Source: Phoronis australis (Eukaryota; Phoronida; Phoronidae). Taken from it: a stretch of DNA of 64,000 bases. The notes under the pieces were generated by a model. That model had not been told where the DNA came from and made no database searches. It saw nothing but the letters and a program-made list of their open reading frames with translations. The DNA is taken from assembly GCA_002633005.1 (NCBI GenBank), contig NMRA01000456.1, forward strand, positions 125,147-189,146. Direction: 5' to 3'. Shown piece after piece: positions 22,578 to 36,200 of the stretch. Numbering within the stretch: the first letter of the stretch is position 1; each line of letters begins with the position of its first letter. A program made the position numbers and the translations under genes.

Positions 22578-25500
22578 ATGGGTGTGAACATTCGAACAGT
22601 TGGGGCTGTAGCCGTGACAACGTTGTTGGCTCTGTTGGGACTAGTCTGGTTTCAGAGACGTAAGCGAGAGAATACTGGTAGTACTAGAAATGTGGAATCG
22701 ACAGACAACACAGAAAAAGTCCTTTCAGCAACAAGTACAGAATGTGAAGGTGCACTAGATGATGGCGATGCGTCTGATCAATGTAAGCTAGAGCAAAATC
22801 CAGAAGATGGCACTGGTGACGACGTTACTGCGGTGACTGCTACTGCAGCGACTGCTGCTGGGGTGACTGCTGCACATGAGGATCAGGAGACTTTAGTTGC
22901 CCAAAATACTGGTTCCTATGTGGAATCTACACAACAAGAGCTTGCTGATTTGGGTGAAGCTGTTGTGGAAGAGTTATGCGTGTCTCAAACGTCTCTGATT
23001 CAGGATAAAACACCAGTACTGAAAGACAGTTTTCCGGATTCTAGTTCAAATGACCGTCATAGTTCCTCATTCACTGCTAATGCAGAAACAGACATAAAGC
23101 AAAGTGCAGAAAAAGTTGCGAGTTCATCCCATAAAATCAAAGTAGTAAGTGCTAGTTCACTAAGGAGTCGTGCTAACAATTCATCGACGGAACTCCAGCA
23201 AGCGGATTTTGCTCCTGTGGGTAGCGCTGTAGATGATGAGAATTCTGATCCCAAAGTGAGCCATACAAGCTGTGTTGAAACAAATGACAGTCGGGAGACT
23301 TCCAATGAAAGCCTTCCATCCCTTGAGGTTACTGGAGCCAGTGTGGTCAGTGGTCAGCTGGCCAGTCCTGTTGATGATTTAGGCAGTACTTCGTCACACT
23401 CGGATCACAGTGAGGTAACTGTCATTATTTGTTGGATTAAGGGCGCCGCATATTTTACTTCTCACTTGAAATTTGAAGCAAGGCCAAGCAGTTGAAAACA
23501 TTTTAAGTGTTAAAAACAGTCTTGTGTGGCTTCAGAGTCAGCTTGAGCCGTGCAGGTCACATAGAATGACTGAATATAAACTATTTTCATTGCACTCGCT
23601 GCATTGAACAGGGCTTCCTCTAGGCAGTGACACATCCTGCTTGCTGAAAGATTTTCTGCAAATCTCGGTGAAACCTGATTAATTTAGTCACGTTACGATA
23701 TGTATCTTTCAAGTGTAGCTGGACACCTTTGGAGGCAGGTAGAAAAAATAGTCCCGCAATCGACATTTTTTTCTGAATTGTCCTTATGAAGTGTTATAAT
23801 GCGTGCTGTCAACATTTGCAATTTGGTCGCATTTTCTTGGAATTGTTGGGATATGTTGTTCTGTGCGTAACTTATGTATTTCAAAGATTATTTTGACTAA
23901 ATTTTCAAAAAAGTAAACTTGCAAAGTGTTGTAGCAAATGCGTATTTTCAAAGATTCGACTGTATTTTCCTGACATCTGTGTAAACAAATGCTCTTCAGC
24001 GTGCTGTCCCCTTCAGTGAGGGTATTGATTACCTTGTCCACAATTGTAATTTTGTTGTTTATGTTTGTACCAGGTTTCATGCGACAGTGGTAAAGGCATT
24101 AGTATCGGTCAGATTGATGACTCCAATGACACTAGCGCAGTAGATAGCGTCATCAGTGAAATAGAGCCTATTGTTCTACAAGAATTTGAGTTCCCTTCTG
24201 ATCTCTGCGGCCTTCTCATAGGAAGAAAGGGTCGGAATATTACGGAGATGAAGAATAAATCGGGAGCTAACATCTCGCTGAGTGAGCTGCCGTATACGCA
24301 GTCCTATCAGAAGTGTACTGTCAAAGGTAAAAGATTTTTTTGTTTATGAGGTTTTAAGTTAATGGCAACACACGATTGTTTTTCCTTGGCTTTTGTCCAT
24401 TTTTGTGCTGATCCCATTTCTTTATTAGTTCTTGTCGCCTGGTTGAGGTAATTCGGTAGTGTAATGGTAAATACAGTTGTAACATCTGTTCATCCGTACT
24501 TGCCCTTATAGGTTCCCTGTTCTTGTACTTGCCCGTAACGCAGGGATATACCCAGGTTTCAAAACTCCGCTTGGCAGCTGTGCGAGTGAGCCAGAAAATC
24601 TACTCGCCCGGCCCAAAGTTCAGTCGCCTGGCCGTTTTGCATTGGTCACCACAAACTAGCTGTCAACATCAATAAAAATGATCATTTCTTGGGTTGATGT
24701 TACCATCTATTAGGACCAGTATCGTTTTTAGAAAATGCAGAATTCCTACCAAGAAACTTTCAACATCTATGAATTCCCAGCAACACAAGACGTAGCCTTG
24801 GCGCAAAGCTATATACTAATATACAGCTATGCGCCGATGTGGGTAAAGGACCGACTAGATAAAATCGGACACAAAGTTAGTGTCATTAAAAATTACATTC
24901 TTCCTTGAGTACACTATTATTCAGCTGCTGAAATTGCGGCACTATCTTTGTGTCGACTTTCGGCACCATGAAATATTGCATCACCCATTGGCCAGTTTCT
25001 TTGTTTGCTGATTCTTCAATCAACTGTTGTTTTTTTACGAGGTTGCGTACACATCACAACAAGTTATTGCAACTGGTTTCACTTCAGTATTTTAGTACCA
25101 GCAAACCAAATTTCAGAATAAATTTTGTTGTCATCTCCGGAGAGATGTATCGTAAAACTTTAGGAAATGGCGTGTAAGCGTGTCATGAGCGTACTGTTTT
25201 CAAAACGACATACTTTTCTTTGTTACAAAAGACAGAGAATGACCCAAGAAAATGATGTTTATTAGATTGTTCTTCATTTAAACGACTGTAACGGGCAAGG
25301 TGAGCGGTGGTTGACTCCTAGATTTTGCATGCACCCCCCGCCAGTCTTTAGCTCTACATGTAGATACTAGAACTACCCGGGCTCCGTGCAATTTCGAGGA
25401 CTATCGAAGCTCAACAAAGTGGTACTTAACTGTATTTTGACAATGGTCTTCCTACAGCTAGCTGGCTGGCTTCGCAAGAGGATACGTCATCCAACACAGT

Positions 25501-28500
25501 AACTGCGTTTTAATTAAAATTCCACGCCGTCTTCTGTGTCTTAAAGTCAGGCCCGCCCTTTCTGCCTACCAGATTCAAAATCTCGCCTTAAATTAAAATG
25601 ATTGTCCTTGTTATCGTTATTAGCAAAAAAAAAATAACGCTGCAATTTTCAGCTAAATTGATCATATATTTATACAGTCTGTTTGGTGCAGTCATGAGAT
25701 TTCCATGTGCAAGGGCTTTTTCCGTATATTGGTCCAGCCATATGATTAAGCAATACGCTACAGCACAACATTTCTCGGTGTGGCCACTGGCAAGACAATG
25801 AGTACTGTACTATTCCCATCCCTTGAAAACTGTTCTAGTCCATGCACGAGCCTCCGCCTCGCTGTAATGTTGGTATTTAGCCGTGACTATACACTTCAAA
25901 CTTCCGCCATGCCTCAAAACGAACACAAAAGTTCTGCTGATATTGCGAGGACCAAGGGTCTGGCCTTTCAGAACAGAAGTAGTGTACTTGTCTACGGGAT
26001 TGCTTTGTAGATATTTCCCGCTTTCAACAGGAATCCAAGTTTCTTTGTAGGCCTGCTTTAGGCCTACTGCTTGTGCAAATTTCTTTAGATACAATGCACA
26101 TCTAGTTCGTTAGATTGCGTGGCTCTGGCCAAAAGACAGTCTCTGCTCTGGCAAATGAACTCTGGTGGCACGCACGCTCTCGCTTACTAACAAACGCAGA
26201 CAACTTCAAAACAAACGTCACGTGACAACATGTGTTTTCGTCCAGACATTTTTCTCATGTTGCCGATCATACATGTAGATGGCATAAATTTTAATTGTGT
26301 TCAGTGCACTTAATGTATTGGTTTGATTTAATTTCACTAGGATCTCAGTGTGCCGTGGATGAAGCTGTCCGGTTGATACAGAGCAGGTTTGGCTCCGATG
26401 TGGACGTTAATAGAAAGGTGAAGAATCAAAATCAGATGATGATCCCGAATGAGACGATGCAGGTAGGCAGAGTATACTTTAATTATGTAGAGTATACTTT
26501 AATTATATAGGGTATACCTTACTTATATACTTAGAATGCTCATTACACACAAACAGTTACATGTAAACATAAACTAATAAAATGTATATTTTACAACTGT
26601 CTACATGGCTGTGTCACAATTTGCATCTCTTTGTCATTAAACATTATGTTATACATAATGGTATACGTGCCTTTTAATTTTTTGCTGAAAATGATAACGT
26701 GTAACCGTGATAATTGTTTTTGTGAATTAATGCAATGCATGATTGCAACGTCAAAACATGATGCACTGTTCGGGAAATAGGATATAGCAACCGGAGAAGC
26801 CCTGTTTTAGTGAACAATTAAGGACTTCTGTAGACTCCCTTACTAACTGTATCTACTAGAGCCAACTTTGAATTCTTGTTCAGGAAAATCTGTGTTATGC
26901 TTTAGCATTTTAATACTATGTTACTTTGTCTGGATGTGCTCAACATCAAATTGACATGACTGGCAAAGGCAGTCTACATGACGGTTCACTTTATACTCAA
27001 AAGCATTTTCTTGTGCAGAAGTCAAGAAGCTATACTGAGAATGGAAGTGAAGCATGTGTTTTATGGTTCTACTTAATGGTCTTGTTTCAGTTAAGTCTGC
27101 CAGAAGGTGTCTCTGTTGATGTCATCGTCTCTAGTATCGTCAGTGGTGGTCATTTATTTGTACAGCAAATGACGCACCCAACCTTCCCTTCATTGGAGAG
27201 GCTGAATCAATGTATGCTTACCTGTTACTCTCAGCTACAAGATGTCATTGTTCCTCAGCTTCCGCGGCCTATTGAGGGTGAGTCACTTGAGGGGTTCACC
27301 TAGTCACTTCAGGGGTTCACCTAAGTACAGGGCTCTGTTTCACGAAAAGTGTCCTTAAGTCCTGCATTTTGTCTTTCACTCCACATAAGTATTTAACAAA
27401 AATATTTGTATCTCGCTTTACGAAAAATACAAAATCTCTGAGAATATATCCATACTTGTAGTTACTGAGGTAATGTGTAGAACTTGTGTCGAGGTTGTGA
27501 GGTGCTACTGGTCACATTGCTAAGTCTTTATTCAGTTATTTTGAAGTGGAAGTGTAAAACAAATTTCTGGCTTCAGTCTTATCTCATATTTCATGAAACA
27601 AACCCCTGGTCTGGGCAAGAACTTAGTAAGACTGGTTCCTCATTACTTAGGTTTTGTAACCTGTAGTACACGATGTTTCATCATTCTGATAAGTTGAACA
27701 GTTTAATTTACTTATTGTCTAGTAATATTTTATCCGTCTATGATTTGAACTTTCATAATACGCGCATCTTGATGGCACAGTCGGTGTGCATATGACTGAA
27801 TTATTTTTCTTGTGTGTTTGTGTGTGTGTGTGTGTGTGTTGGACAAAAGGGGCGTGGTTATTTATTACCTCCGATCCTTACAGTGGGTGTGATCTGTGCT
27901 GCGCCTATGATGAACGGCTGGTATCGGGCCCAAGTTGTCAACACATTAGAGGAAACGGATGAGTGTTACGTCCGATACGTTGATTATGGAGGCTACACGC
28001 TTGTAGCAGCCAGTCAACTCAAACAGATACGTAGTGACTTCATGTCACTGCCATTCCAAGCTGTGGAAGGCTATCTGGCTAATGTGTCTCATCTGCAAGG
28101 TATGACGCTCGAACCACCTAGTAGTCAGTTTGTGTTGACCTATGATGACCTCTTATCGTGTCTACTTTAACTTGCTATGACTTAATCGTATGTCATCTGT
28201 CACATGACCTGTCAGTGGCCTGCTGTACTCCTCATAATGTGAATGAAGTGTTGCTATCTCCTGAAATCTTAAGTCCAGAATTAGATTAGATTTTTAATTT
28301 AAATTGTTCCCACAACTAGAAGACTGAAATTCTACATTATGTTTATCGTGGTCTTTGTAAATTTTGAATTAAAACTTTTTCCAGGTGAAAGTGAGTTCAG
28401 CCTAGAATCAGCTGCCATTGTTGAAGAGTTGACCCAGGGCTATGTACTCAAGTGTCAAATCTCCGGATATGCTGAGGACGGGATACCTTACTTGCAGCTC

Positions 28501-29929
28501 TATAACGTTATTGGAGGCCGGGTGAGTTCTAGTGGCTTACTCAATGATGAAAGAGGTCACTACAGGAGCATAATCATAAAAATTCCAACTTGGAGTTCAA
28601 TTGCCTGACTTTCACGTTATCATTTTCCTTGGCTCAAGTCTGTATACTTAATTGCGTATAAAGTTCGTGGGGGCTGTATTCTGAGATTTACTCAACTTGA
28701 GGTTTTTTTCTTATGTTGTGATGTTTTTCCTTATCTCTTGACAATGTCCTTGAAGTTTTTACTTCAGTCCTGAAAATTTCCTAATCTATTTAAAAATTTC
28801 CTTAACTTTTTCCTTAACTTCAACGAAGCCTGACACCTCCCGTGAATATTTAAGGACAAAATGGCAGTGCCTGAGGAAAAATTCTTGCTTCATTTTTTCC
28901 TGAGCCATAGATCAAATTCTGCTGATAATTGAAACTTGAAATGGTCATTGAAAATGAAACGAGCAATATGGACAAACCCTGAAAGTTGGTGAAACCATAG
29001 TTGTAGACTAATCAAACTCAATTTTACTCTCGATACAGGTTAAATCAATACTTTTTTGTTATTAGTTTACATTTAACCTGAATCACATTTCAGCTTTTGT
29101 TGGCTCTCCTCGGCTACATTTTCGTCTTACCATGTGTTTCCAAACTGGTAATGTTACATTATAAGTCACTATGAAGTCCAAGCAATGTCATTTTAAAATG
29201 TGTTGAAGGGAAGTCAAAGCGCCTTGCTTTTTTACTTCAAAACTTTCCAGTGATTTGTCTGTAAAAAATAGTTTTCCTTAGTATGCTTTGACCATCGTAT
29301 ATGTCAAGCTAGTCTGACTTACATGTGCTGGGGATCTTGGTATATGTGAGGCTAGCATTGTTTAGCTTGAGCAAACACAATATCAAATCATTAAAGCAGA
29401 TCTGCGGCTGAGGTAAAAGGCATAGTCTAAGAATGATTAGATTAGGGTGCTCCCTCACTGAGGTTATGTTCAAACTGATGCAAAATTTAGGAATACCTCC
29501 AGTGATATTCTGGATGGACTAGTTGACTCAATGTGTGCACTGCTTTATAGTGTAATAGCAATGTAGTACATTCTCGTTTGAACTCGGTCTTCTCTTGTTA
29601 GTAATCAAAGCCTTTTAGTGTATGTTTGTCCTTTTTTACTATGTTCTGCATTATATATTGTTTTCTTCACTAATGGAGATTTTGATATTGAATTTAGAAA
29701 TAACTGTGGAAACATGTTGTTGTCCATCCAACAATGTCAGTGCCAATGTTGAAGTGAATCCACTGTACAGAACTGGAGAGCCATATTGTTGTCTCCTGTC
29801 CAACAGTGTCATTGTAGTGTTTAAGTGGGTCGATAAGTTAATTTGACGTGTGACCATCTGTTTCAGACGTCCATTGTTAATCGTGAACTAGTCAACAGAG
29901 GTGTAGCTCGCTGGTTGGAAGAACAGTAA
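22578..29929 (+). CDS. AKAP1: AKAP1-type mitochondrial A-kinase anchor protein with KH and Tudor domains (7 coding exons)
   Basis: Exons 22578-23414, 24074-24326, 26341-26462, 27091-27277, 27884-28099, 28385-28521 and 29867-29929 join in phase to 604 residues and a TAA. AKAP1 tethers protein kinase A and RNA to the outer mitochondrial membrane. Residues about 5-24 form a hydrophobic segment ending LLALLGLVW followed by FQRRKR, as expected for an N-terminal mitochondrial anchor. Residues about 25-300 are low-complexity and acidic, with an Ala/Thr-rich run (residues about 88-100). A helix-prone stretch QELADLGEAVVEELCV (about residues 120-135) is a possible PKA regulatory-subunit site, by inference only. 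The start is the first ATG after the acceptor at 22571. Order and domains match AKAP1; vertebrate proteins are longer in the linker. Confidence 0.9.
24074..24326 (+). CDS. AKAP1: KH domain exon of AKAP1
   Basis: Encodes FEFPSDLCGLLIGRKGRNI followed by TEMKNKSGANISL. The GxxG RNA-binding loop is G329-R-K-G332. In AKAP1 this domain binds 3' UTRs of mRNAs for mitochondrial proteins. The remaining KH helix (CAVDEAVRLIQSRFG) is in the next exon, 26341-26462, across a phase-1 intron of about 2 kb that contains the HIRAN-like fragment. Confidence 0.92.
25810..26106 (-). pseudogene. HIRAN-like domain fragment, antisense in AKAP1 intron 2
   Basis: The minus-strand frame reads KETWIPVESGKYLQSNPVDK, then TLGPRNISRTFVFVLRHGG and SLKCIVTA, ending VFKGWE and TAG. 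The pattern W.P..G..L......D.......G......IS......L..GG...C.VT....FKG is the one I know from stand-alone HIRAN-like proteins abundant in invertebrate genomes. HIRAN domains in HLTF/Rad5 bind single-stranded 3' DNA ends; the role of the stand-alone forms is not established. A stop lies just upstream of the fragment and no start or promoter was seen, so it is probably a relic or one exon of a nested gene. Recognition rests on pattern memory only. Confidence 0.5.
26463..26530 (+). repeat. Short tandem repeat, about 20-base unit, beginning at an AKAP1 splice donor
   Basis: Three units resembling GTAG-AGTATACTTTAATTAT run from the donor of exon 26341-26462 into the intron. The donor GTAG starts the first unit (with two extra bases) and unit 2 also begins GTAG. 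Unit 3 is diverged. Confidence 0.8.
27091..28521 (+). CDS. AKAP1: Tudor domain exons of AKAP1
   Basis: Three exons encode an extended Tudor (SN-like) domain. The lead-in is GGHLFVQQMTHPTFPSLERL (about residue 423 on). The barrel is VICAAPMMNGWYRAQVV, then CYVRYVDYGGY, with the aromatic cage candidates W479, Y480, Y498 and Y501. The GHLFVQQ..HP.FPSL signature is characteristic of AKAP1. The last exon (29867-29929) adds 20 residues ending ARWLEEQ. Confidence 0.92.
27812..27840 (+). repeat. (TG)n microsatellite
   Basis: A TG/GT-rich run in AKAP1 intron 4, about 45 bases before the acceptor of exon 27884-28099. It is close enough to affect splicing of the Tudor exon, but that is inference. Confidence 0.9.
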
Positions 29930-30135
29930 AGCTGTGAAGATGAACAGTTGAGCAATTCACTTGATCACGAGAACTGGGAAAATGAACAACTGAACAAGGC
30001 ACTTGAACAATTGAGTTGGAAGTATGAGCAACTGTTCAAGGCAATTTAAATAGTAGAGCTGGGAAGATGAATAGTGGAGCAAAGCAATTGAACAGTAGAG
30101 CTGAGCAGTTGAACAACTGAGCAAGGCACTTGAAC
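29921..30135 (+). repeat. Degenerate tandem repeat in the AKAP1 3' UTR, starting at the stop codon
   Basis: Blocks GAACAGT(A/T), AGAGCTG(G)GAAGATGAA, GAGCAA(G/T) and GCACTTGAACAA recur in units of about 43-45 bases, roughly 4-5 copies. The first unit includes the last coding codons and the TAA (GAACAGTAAAGCTG). Unit boundaries are blurred. Confidence 0.7.
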
Positions 30136-32377
30136 AATCGAATCATGAATACTAATACTAGTTCTCATGTTGAATCTTGATTTGAATTTGCATTTTGTGC
30201 TTTATTTTAATTAGTCTTAAGATGTATAGGACACTCGAACAATAAGAGGTAGGCCTACACATTTTTCCATGCCAAATTCTAACTTAAAGTTGTTATAAAT
30301 TTGCCTTTTGTCTAAAAACTGCTTAAGTTTTAATTTGAGACACGACCATTATAAATCTGCATTTAACTTCTTCCTTATTCAGATTAGAGGCAATCACTGG
30401 GTTTGGGAAGAACTCCGAGTTCATTATTGCTGAAGATCAGGCCTGCTTAGTTGGTTTTTCATGGCATGTCATTTTATGCACTAATCAATATATCGAGTAG
30501 TGGCGAACTGCCACTTCTTTCTAAACTCAGAGGTCATTCATCATCTGGGTTAGGAATACTTACAGACCAATTTCATAGGGGAATGTATTTGGTGGGTGTT
30601 GGGCACGTCTACAGCTGCTTGAACTTTAAATTTGTTTCATAACTTTTATCCAAGAGCGGAAACGTAGTTACCGTTTTGTTGTCTTGTTTTATCACTTGAG
30701 GTTAAGAGGTCCTGCGTTTCGTGTTATAAAAATGACTTAAAGCAGAAATTTGGTCTTGCACTCCCACTTCATAAAGACTTAGTCGAGTAATTACGAGCGC
30801 ATCACAGTCTAGGAATAATTTATGGAAATTAGACAGTAACCAGCAGTTTATATATGTGTATATTCTGAGAGACTGCAATTTTGCTTAAGTGAGATTTGAT
30901 TGTTTTTCAGAAATAGTTGCATGAAGAGTAAGACCAATTTTCTGTCTTAATTCTTAAGTCAATTTTCATTATTTAGACCCTTGGGGAATGTTGATACAAA
31001 CCTGCTAAAGGCGTTATGCAATGTTAATGCCTCGTACCTAATTCAATCTCGGAACATTCGAGCCCTTAACATGATGGTGAAACGGTTGGGAATGGGCAGA
31101 AATGGGCAACTTAAAGGGAAACTTCCCTCGAGTGTGATGTCTGTGGGAGGTCTTACTCGGGATGTGCTACTTTCTCACTCAGTTTTTTTTTCTGATTCTC
31201 GAAATTGTAACACGAAATACATTGGCGTTTTGGGCTCATAGGTTATTGCAGCTTACTTTGCATTATTGAGTGATGTTTATCTTGTCAACTTGTATTGGTA
31301 ATGGAGAGTTCTGTGTTATAGGGGTTGTGGGAATCGCCGCATCAGCACCATCTTTAAACATCTTTTACCTGTGTACACCATTTTCCATGTGTTGATGTGT
31401 TTGCCCTGTTCTAGTTATCTTGCATAATAATCTTCAGATTGCAGTTAATGGGAGACTTTAAATAGCAATGTGGCGACTGGTCGTGTGGAACCGGATACCA
31501 GTGTCGTCTAGAGGACGAGGTGGCATTTTATAACTTTTGTTCAAAACATTCCGTTGTGATCAAATACACTCTACAAGGGCCTTTTTGCAAAGTCAAACTT
31601 CCCCTGTACCACCCACTGCGAAAACAAAGTAACTCCTGATACAGCCAGCTGGCGATATTAGTCATTGGTCCCATGTTATCAGCCGTCATTGCTTCCTGAA
31701 GGTCTCCCATTGGAATTAACAAGTTTTATTCTGCGTCATGACCAATGCATGCTAGAAGGTCCAAGTGATGACTCTGAACACTGGGTTACCTATGTGTACT
31801 CGCCTCACTTGTGTCCTTGTTTGGTGGCGTAGGAATATCAGCAATGCTGAACCCTAATTCTGTAATTCTGTCGTTAAAAGGTAACTTTAGAACATTGTTA
31901 TCTCTTTTACATAAAATGTAAGAAACAATGCAAGATAGTTTTTTGGGTAAGCGAGTGTTTACTAGTCTTGTACTTTAAATTTTGTCTGGATATTATTTAA
32001 GACAAGGGTATAGAGTAGTGCCAAGTTGAGTATATTATTTCTGCAGCTGCCTTGTTCACTGAAAACTTGATCATTAATACTTGTTTGAAATTTTTGACTT
32101 TGACCCAGTCTCTATGTTTGGCTTTGATCTTGACTGCATGGTATGGAATGCATAGTCTTGAAATGAACTGAAGTTGCATCTTTAAATGTGTATTCCGTCT
32201 TTTATTGGTTTCATTGTTTCGAACCTATTTTGAATGTTTCAATATGAACCAACTTTCATTGTGTTCACTCTGTGTATGAGCATGTTTGTGCAATGCATAT
32301 ACATTTTATATTTTGCTTTACTGTTCAATTTAGGCATTTACTTTTTATATTCCTAGAAGTATCTGTTTTACCAATCC

Positions 32378-32557
32378 CAGGGAGTGGAAACTATTCCATC
32401 GTTGTGACAAAATTCCATCCGAAATTCCGAAACGGCAATCGTCAAACCTGTGGTATAAACACCAAACCTGCAGGACAAACTTCATACTCGCATCCCTGAA
32501 CTCCACTTGCCAAAAGTACTTGATGCCCAATGCCCATGAAATCGTTTCCACTCCCTG
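32378..32557. mobile_element. MITE with perfect 14-base CAGGG inverted repeats (180 bases)
   Basis: CAGGGAGTGGAAAC at 32378-32391 is matched exactly in reverse complement at 32544-32557. The interior has no coding capacity. CAGGG ends suggest a hAT-like family, distinct from the 3198 type in the bases after CAGGG. No target duplication was evident. Confidence 0.75.
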
Positions 32558-35214
32558 AACACTTGGTATTATAATTGTTTAACATTGCGCGGTGGAGGTA
32601 GGGGTACTGTAGTACAAAATATCAGGACGTCCATTTTTGAGCTCGTTTACTTTGTAATGTTTCCCACGACTCGCATTTACAGTTGAAGGTATTCGTTGAT
32701 CATTACCTTCAGGAACATATCAATTTTTCGTGCTCCGTATTATTTTTTGGTTCGTATTAAACTGTTATTCCGGTAAGTCATTTTTTGGTCCGTATTAAAC
32801 TGTTATTCCGGTAAGTCGGATTTTGCTTAACAAGGCAAAATTTCAGTTCAGTAGGATCCAACGTGTGATGTTTTACTTCATGAACAATACTTATTGCATG
32901 TTATATGGTCACATTGAGGACTTCAGCTAGTTAAGAAAATGGAAAATCAGCCGAATTATCTTTTAAATTTTGCCAGCCCACTCAGCATGTGGCCATGTGT
33001 TACGTTGACTGGTTCAGGGCACCCTATTGATTTCAAATGTATGCTTTATGATGTAATCAGGTTTTCATTGTGATGTCTACATTATTATGGGCCCCTGTCA
33101 ATTAATTACTCAGGTAAGATTTTGATGACATTCATCAGCTCCTTAGGTATAACAGACTTTAAGGTTACTTATGACCTTATTGAAAAGTCTGCAAGAAAAC
33201 TATAAAACTATAACATAACTGAAAGTATATATTTTCTGAAGAAAGCCTTTTGACTTTACCAAATTGCAATTGTCACGTGGCTCCATCTTTAGTAAAATGT
33301 AGGAAAAACTATTCATAGCAACAACGTGACCAAAGTTTGCTTAATATAATCAAAAAATCTCAAAATATATTTCTTGGTTGTTACTTTGGCAAGTTACATC
33401 ATAAAAATGAATCTTTGATAAAAATGAGTCTCCTTGTGCAATAGTAGATCATTTCAAAGAAACAATTCCTAATGGTGTTTTGGAGATCAATGCATAAAGC
33501 ATAGTATCTGAAAAGTTCATACGAGTCCAACTGGCCAATTTTGAGATACGGTGTTCTATAGTTGGCCAAATTTAGACTTTTTTTCTAAGGTCCTACATAA
33601 CCGTTAAGTGAAAGTGTCACAAATGTCCTCCAATAAGGAGCATGTCTTTTTCATTGTGAACATCTGCAGTAGCTTTGTTTTGTTGCCCCATTGGCTAGGA
33701 AAGCATTAGGGTTTTTAGTAATTCTTATTGAAAAGTGAGAAATGAATCAAGTATGCACTGTTTGCTTATGTTAGATTAATAAAGCTAGATGTGTGATATG
33801 GACAAAAATGTTTTTAAAATCTCTGTTTGGTCGTGCCAAGTGTGGGACCAACCAGTCATGTTGATCTATATCAGGATATATACTGTGGAAGAAAATATGA
33901 ACTACAGAACACACACACTTATTTGTCAGTCAATCTTGCGTACTAAATCAAACTAAAGCAACAGTTTAGTTCATTATGTCTATTTTACAAAGCATCGTAT
34001 AAATTACACATCTCAGTTACAGAAATGCATTAGACATCTGTCAGCTCCACCTAGTGGCCAGTGATGTCATGGCCAATAGGAAGTACCTTATATTTAAAAT
34101 ACTTGTTCTCGTAAAATGACCTAACTTGCATAACAGCTGCTAACCAATATTGTGACCCAAAGCCTCCACACAATATGAGTGTGGCATGAGCTTAGTGGAA
34201 AATACTGGAGCTTACAGAGTTACGGTTACGTAGACTGTGGTAATTCAAGCTTGATTTTGACTCCTAATTGAGCTTAGTTAGACGAAGCTAGTGCTAGGGT
34301 TAATGAAGGAGTTGTGCATGAACTTTGTTCACATGACTAGATACTGACTGAAGCAGTATAATTGACAACCACATAATTATAACTTAAAACAGAGCTAAGG
34401 CTACATAAACTCTCAATACTGTACACTAAACATCTTATTCAAGAAAAGCATGTTGTCAGAAAGGTAAATTGAAGGCAACAATTGTATCTACATGATACTA
34501 ACAATCTGAAAGTTGATTACAGCCTGAATTCACAAACACCTAAGTGATGGCACGGATTCATTTACTAAGGTTTCAGTGAATGTTATAGGTGCAATTCAAT
34601 TGTCCAATAGACAATCCATAGCCATACAGCATAGAATAGAACCGACAATCCATATCCACACAGCATAGAAAAGAATTGTCCAACTGACTCACATTCCTAC
34701 CTTTCTTATCACTTATATTAAAGCAGGCATTACTGACGGAGCTCAACAGGGGCAAATAAAACTTAACATTTTACAAGATATAGCCCATTTAATTCATCCA
34801 CGGAAGTACTGAAGCAGACATGACAATACAAATGAGATATTTATGAGCAACCACCATCTCCAAGGTTTGACATACAATGAATGGTGTATGAATATGCAAT
34901 AGGACATCCGTTCAGTCTGACTAGACCTCAATTATTAAATTAGCAATTGATTTTATTTACTGTTTCATTAGATTACAGCTGTGCTTTCTGGCAAAAACAC
35001 TTGGATTTAGGCCACTTACCGTCACAAAACTGATCTCAAAATGTAACTTAGTCTAAGTAGACGTGATTTCAGGGCTTCAAACAAATTAATTGAGTTAATT
35101 TGTTGTTGCTAAAGAGAGAGCAAGTGGTGTGACTTGAAGTTATATGAACTTTGAAATAGTAACAGACCGTCAGTTTCTTCCCAAACCCAGATGCCACTTC
35201 TAGTCAGAGTACGA

Positions 35215-35470
35215 TAAAAATTTGGATTGGTGAAAAATTAATTATTTTGCCTAAGGTCTGGGCTTGTCCCAAATTCTAGAAATGGGCAATATTGGCCGTC
35301 GCAAATGCAAGAATCACCAGAAAGATGGAAAAATTACCTACTCTGAAAACACACTGTCCGAAATTTGGGAAATTTTATAAAATGCCAAAATAGCCTTGTA
35401 CCAGAATGGAGAAAACTCAATCTTTGCTGTTCCAAATTCCAAAGACCGTCCAAAATTGGAGAATTTTTAC
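35215..35470. repeat. Dispersed AATTTTTAC-end element, second clear copy
   Basis: Shares with 3726-3930, in the same orientation, the blocks AAGAATCACC(A/T)GAAAGATGG, ATGCCAAAAT and CCAAAATTGGAGAATTTTTAC at the end. Intergenic and non-coding. Confidence 0.65.
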
Positions 35471-36108
35471 TGAGAATAATGAACTAAGACATATTATATA
35501 ACTGTAAGCGACCAAAATCACAACTTGTTTTTTGCCTGAAACCACAGGTTAAGTACTACTTAAGTTGACACGTGACTATTTATGAATGTAGCACCTTGAA
35601 CAATGTACAGATGACAAGCACGTGTGCACAGACATATATCCTGCAAATAAAACATTACACTTTCTTAAGTTTCAGTCTGACTTCTACTGAAATCTTTTAT
35701 ATATTACAATACTTTGTTCTTATCAATGAGAAATTGAAACTGTTCAACTAGACTAAGATACTTAGTAAAACTCCTCAAACCCTCTGGAGCGTCCTGCTCA
35801 CTTCTTGAAGAATGTTGGAATGACTGCGACGGGTGGATCATTATGGTGTGCTTTCGTGAGATACAATCTGTCAGTCTCCGTGTCTACTGAGTGACAGATT
35901 CAATGCCTTAATGAAGATGGCCTCTTTGATTCCTCGCAAGACGTCATGTCAAACAACAGTCTCCTGTTTCTGGACTGTTAAGTGTCTTAACTGTAGAGTG
36001 TACAGAAGTCTACGCACACTGTTGAAGAGTGTTTGCCTTGTCCAATTGTGAGTATCCCAGATGGGCGATGAATAATGCCCTTAAAAGTAAGTCACGCATT
36101 GAGAATTG

Positions 36109-36200
36109 GACTAGCTCGGTGGCTAGGGTGTCGTTACCGTATGTTAAAGGAATGCCTGAAAAGCTACAGTATACTGGGTCTGATTAGGGGATCAATGTTG
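36109..36200 (+). mobile_element. Possible degenerate tRNA-derived SINE
   Basis: TAGCTCGGTGGCTAGGG resembles a tRNA D-arm/A-box, but the downstream GGGTCTGATTAGGGG is only a weak B-box. Best read as a decayed SINE head. Confidence 0.25.
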
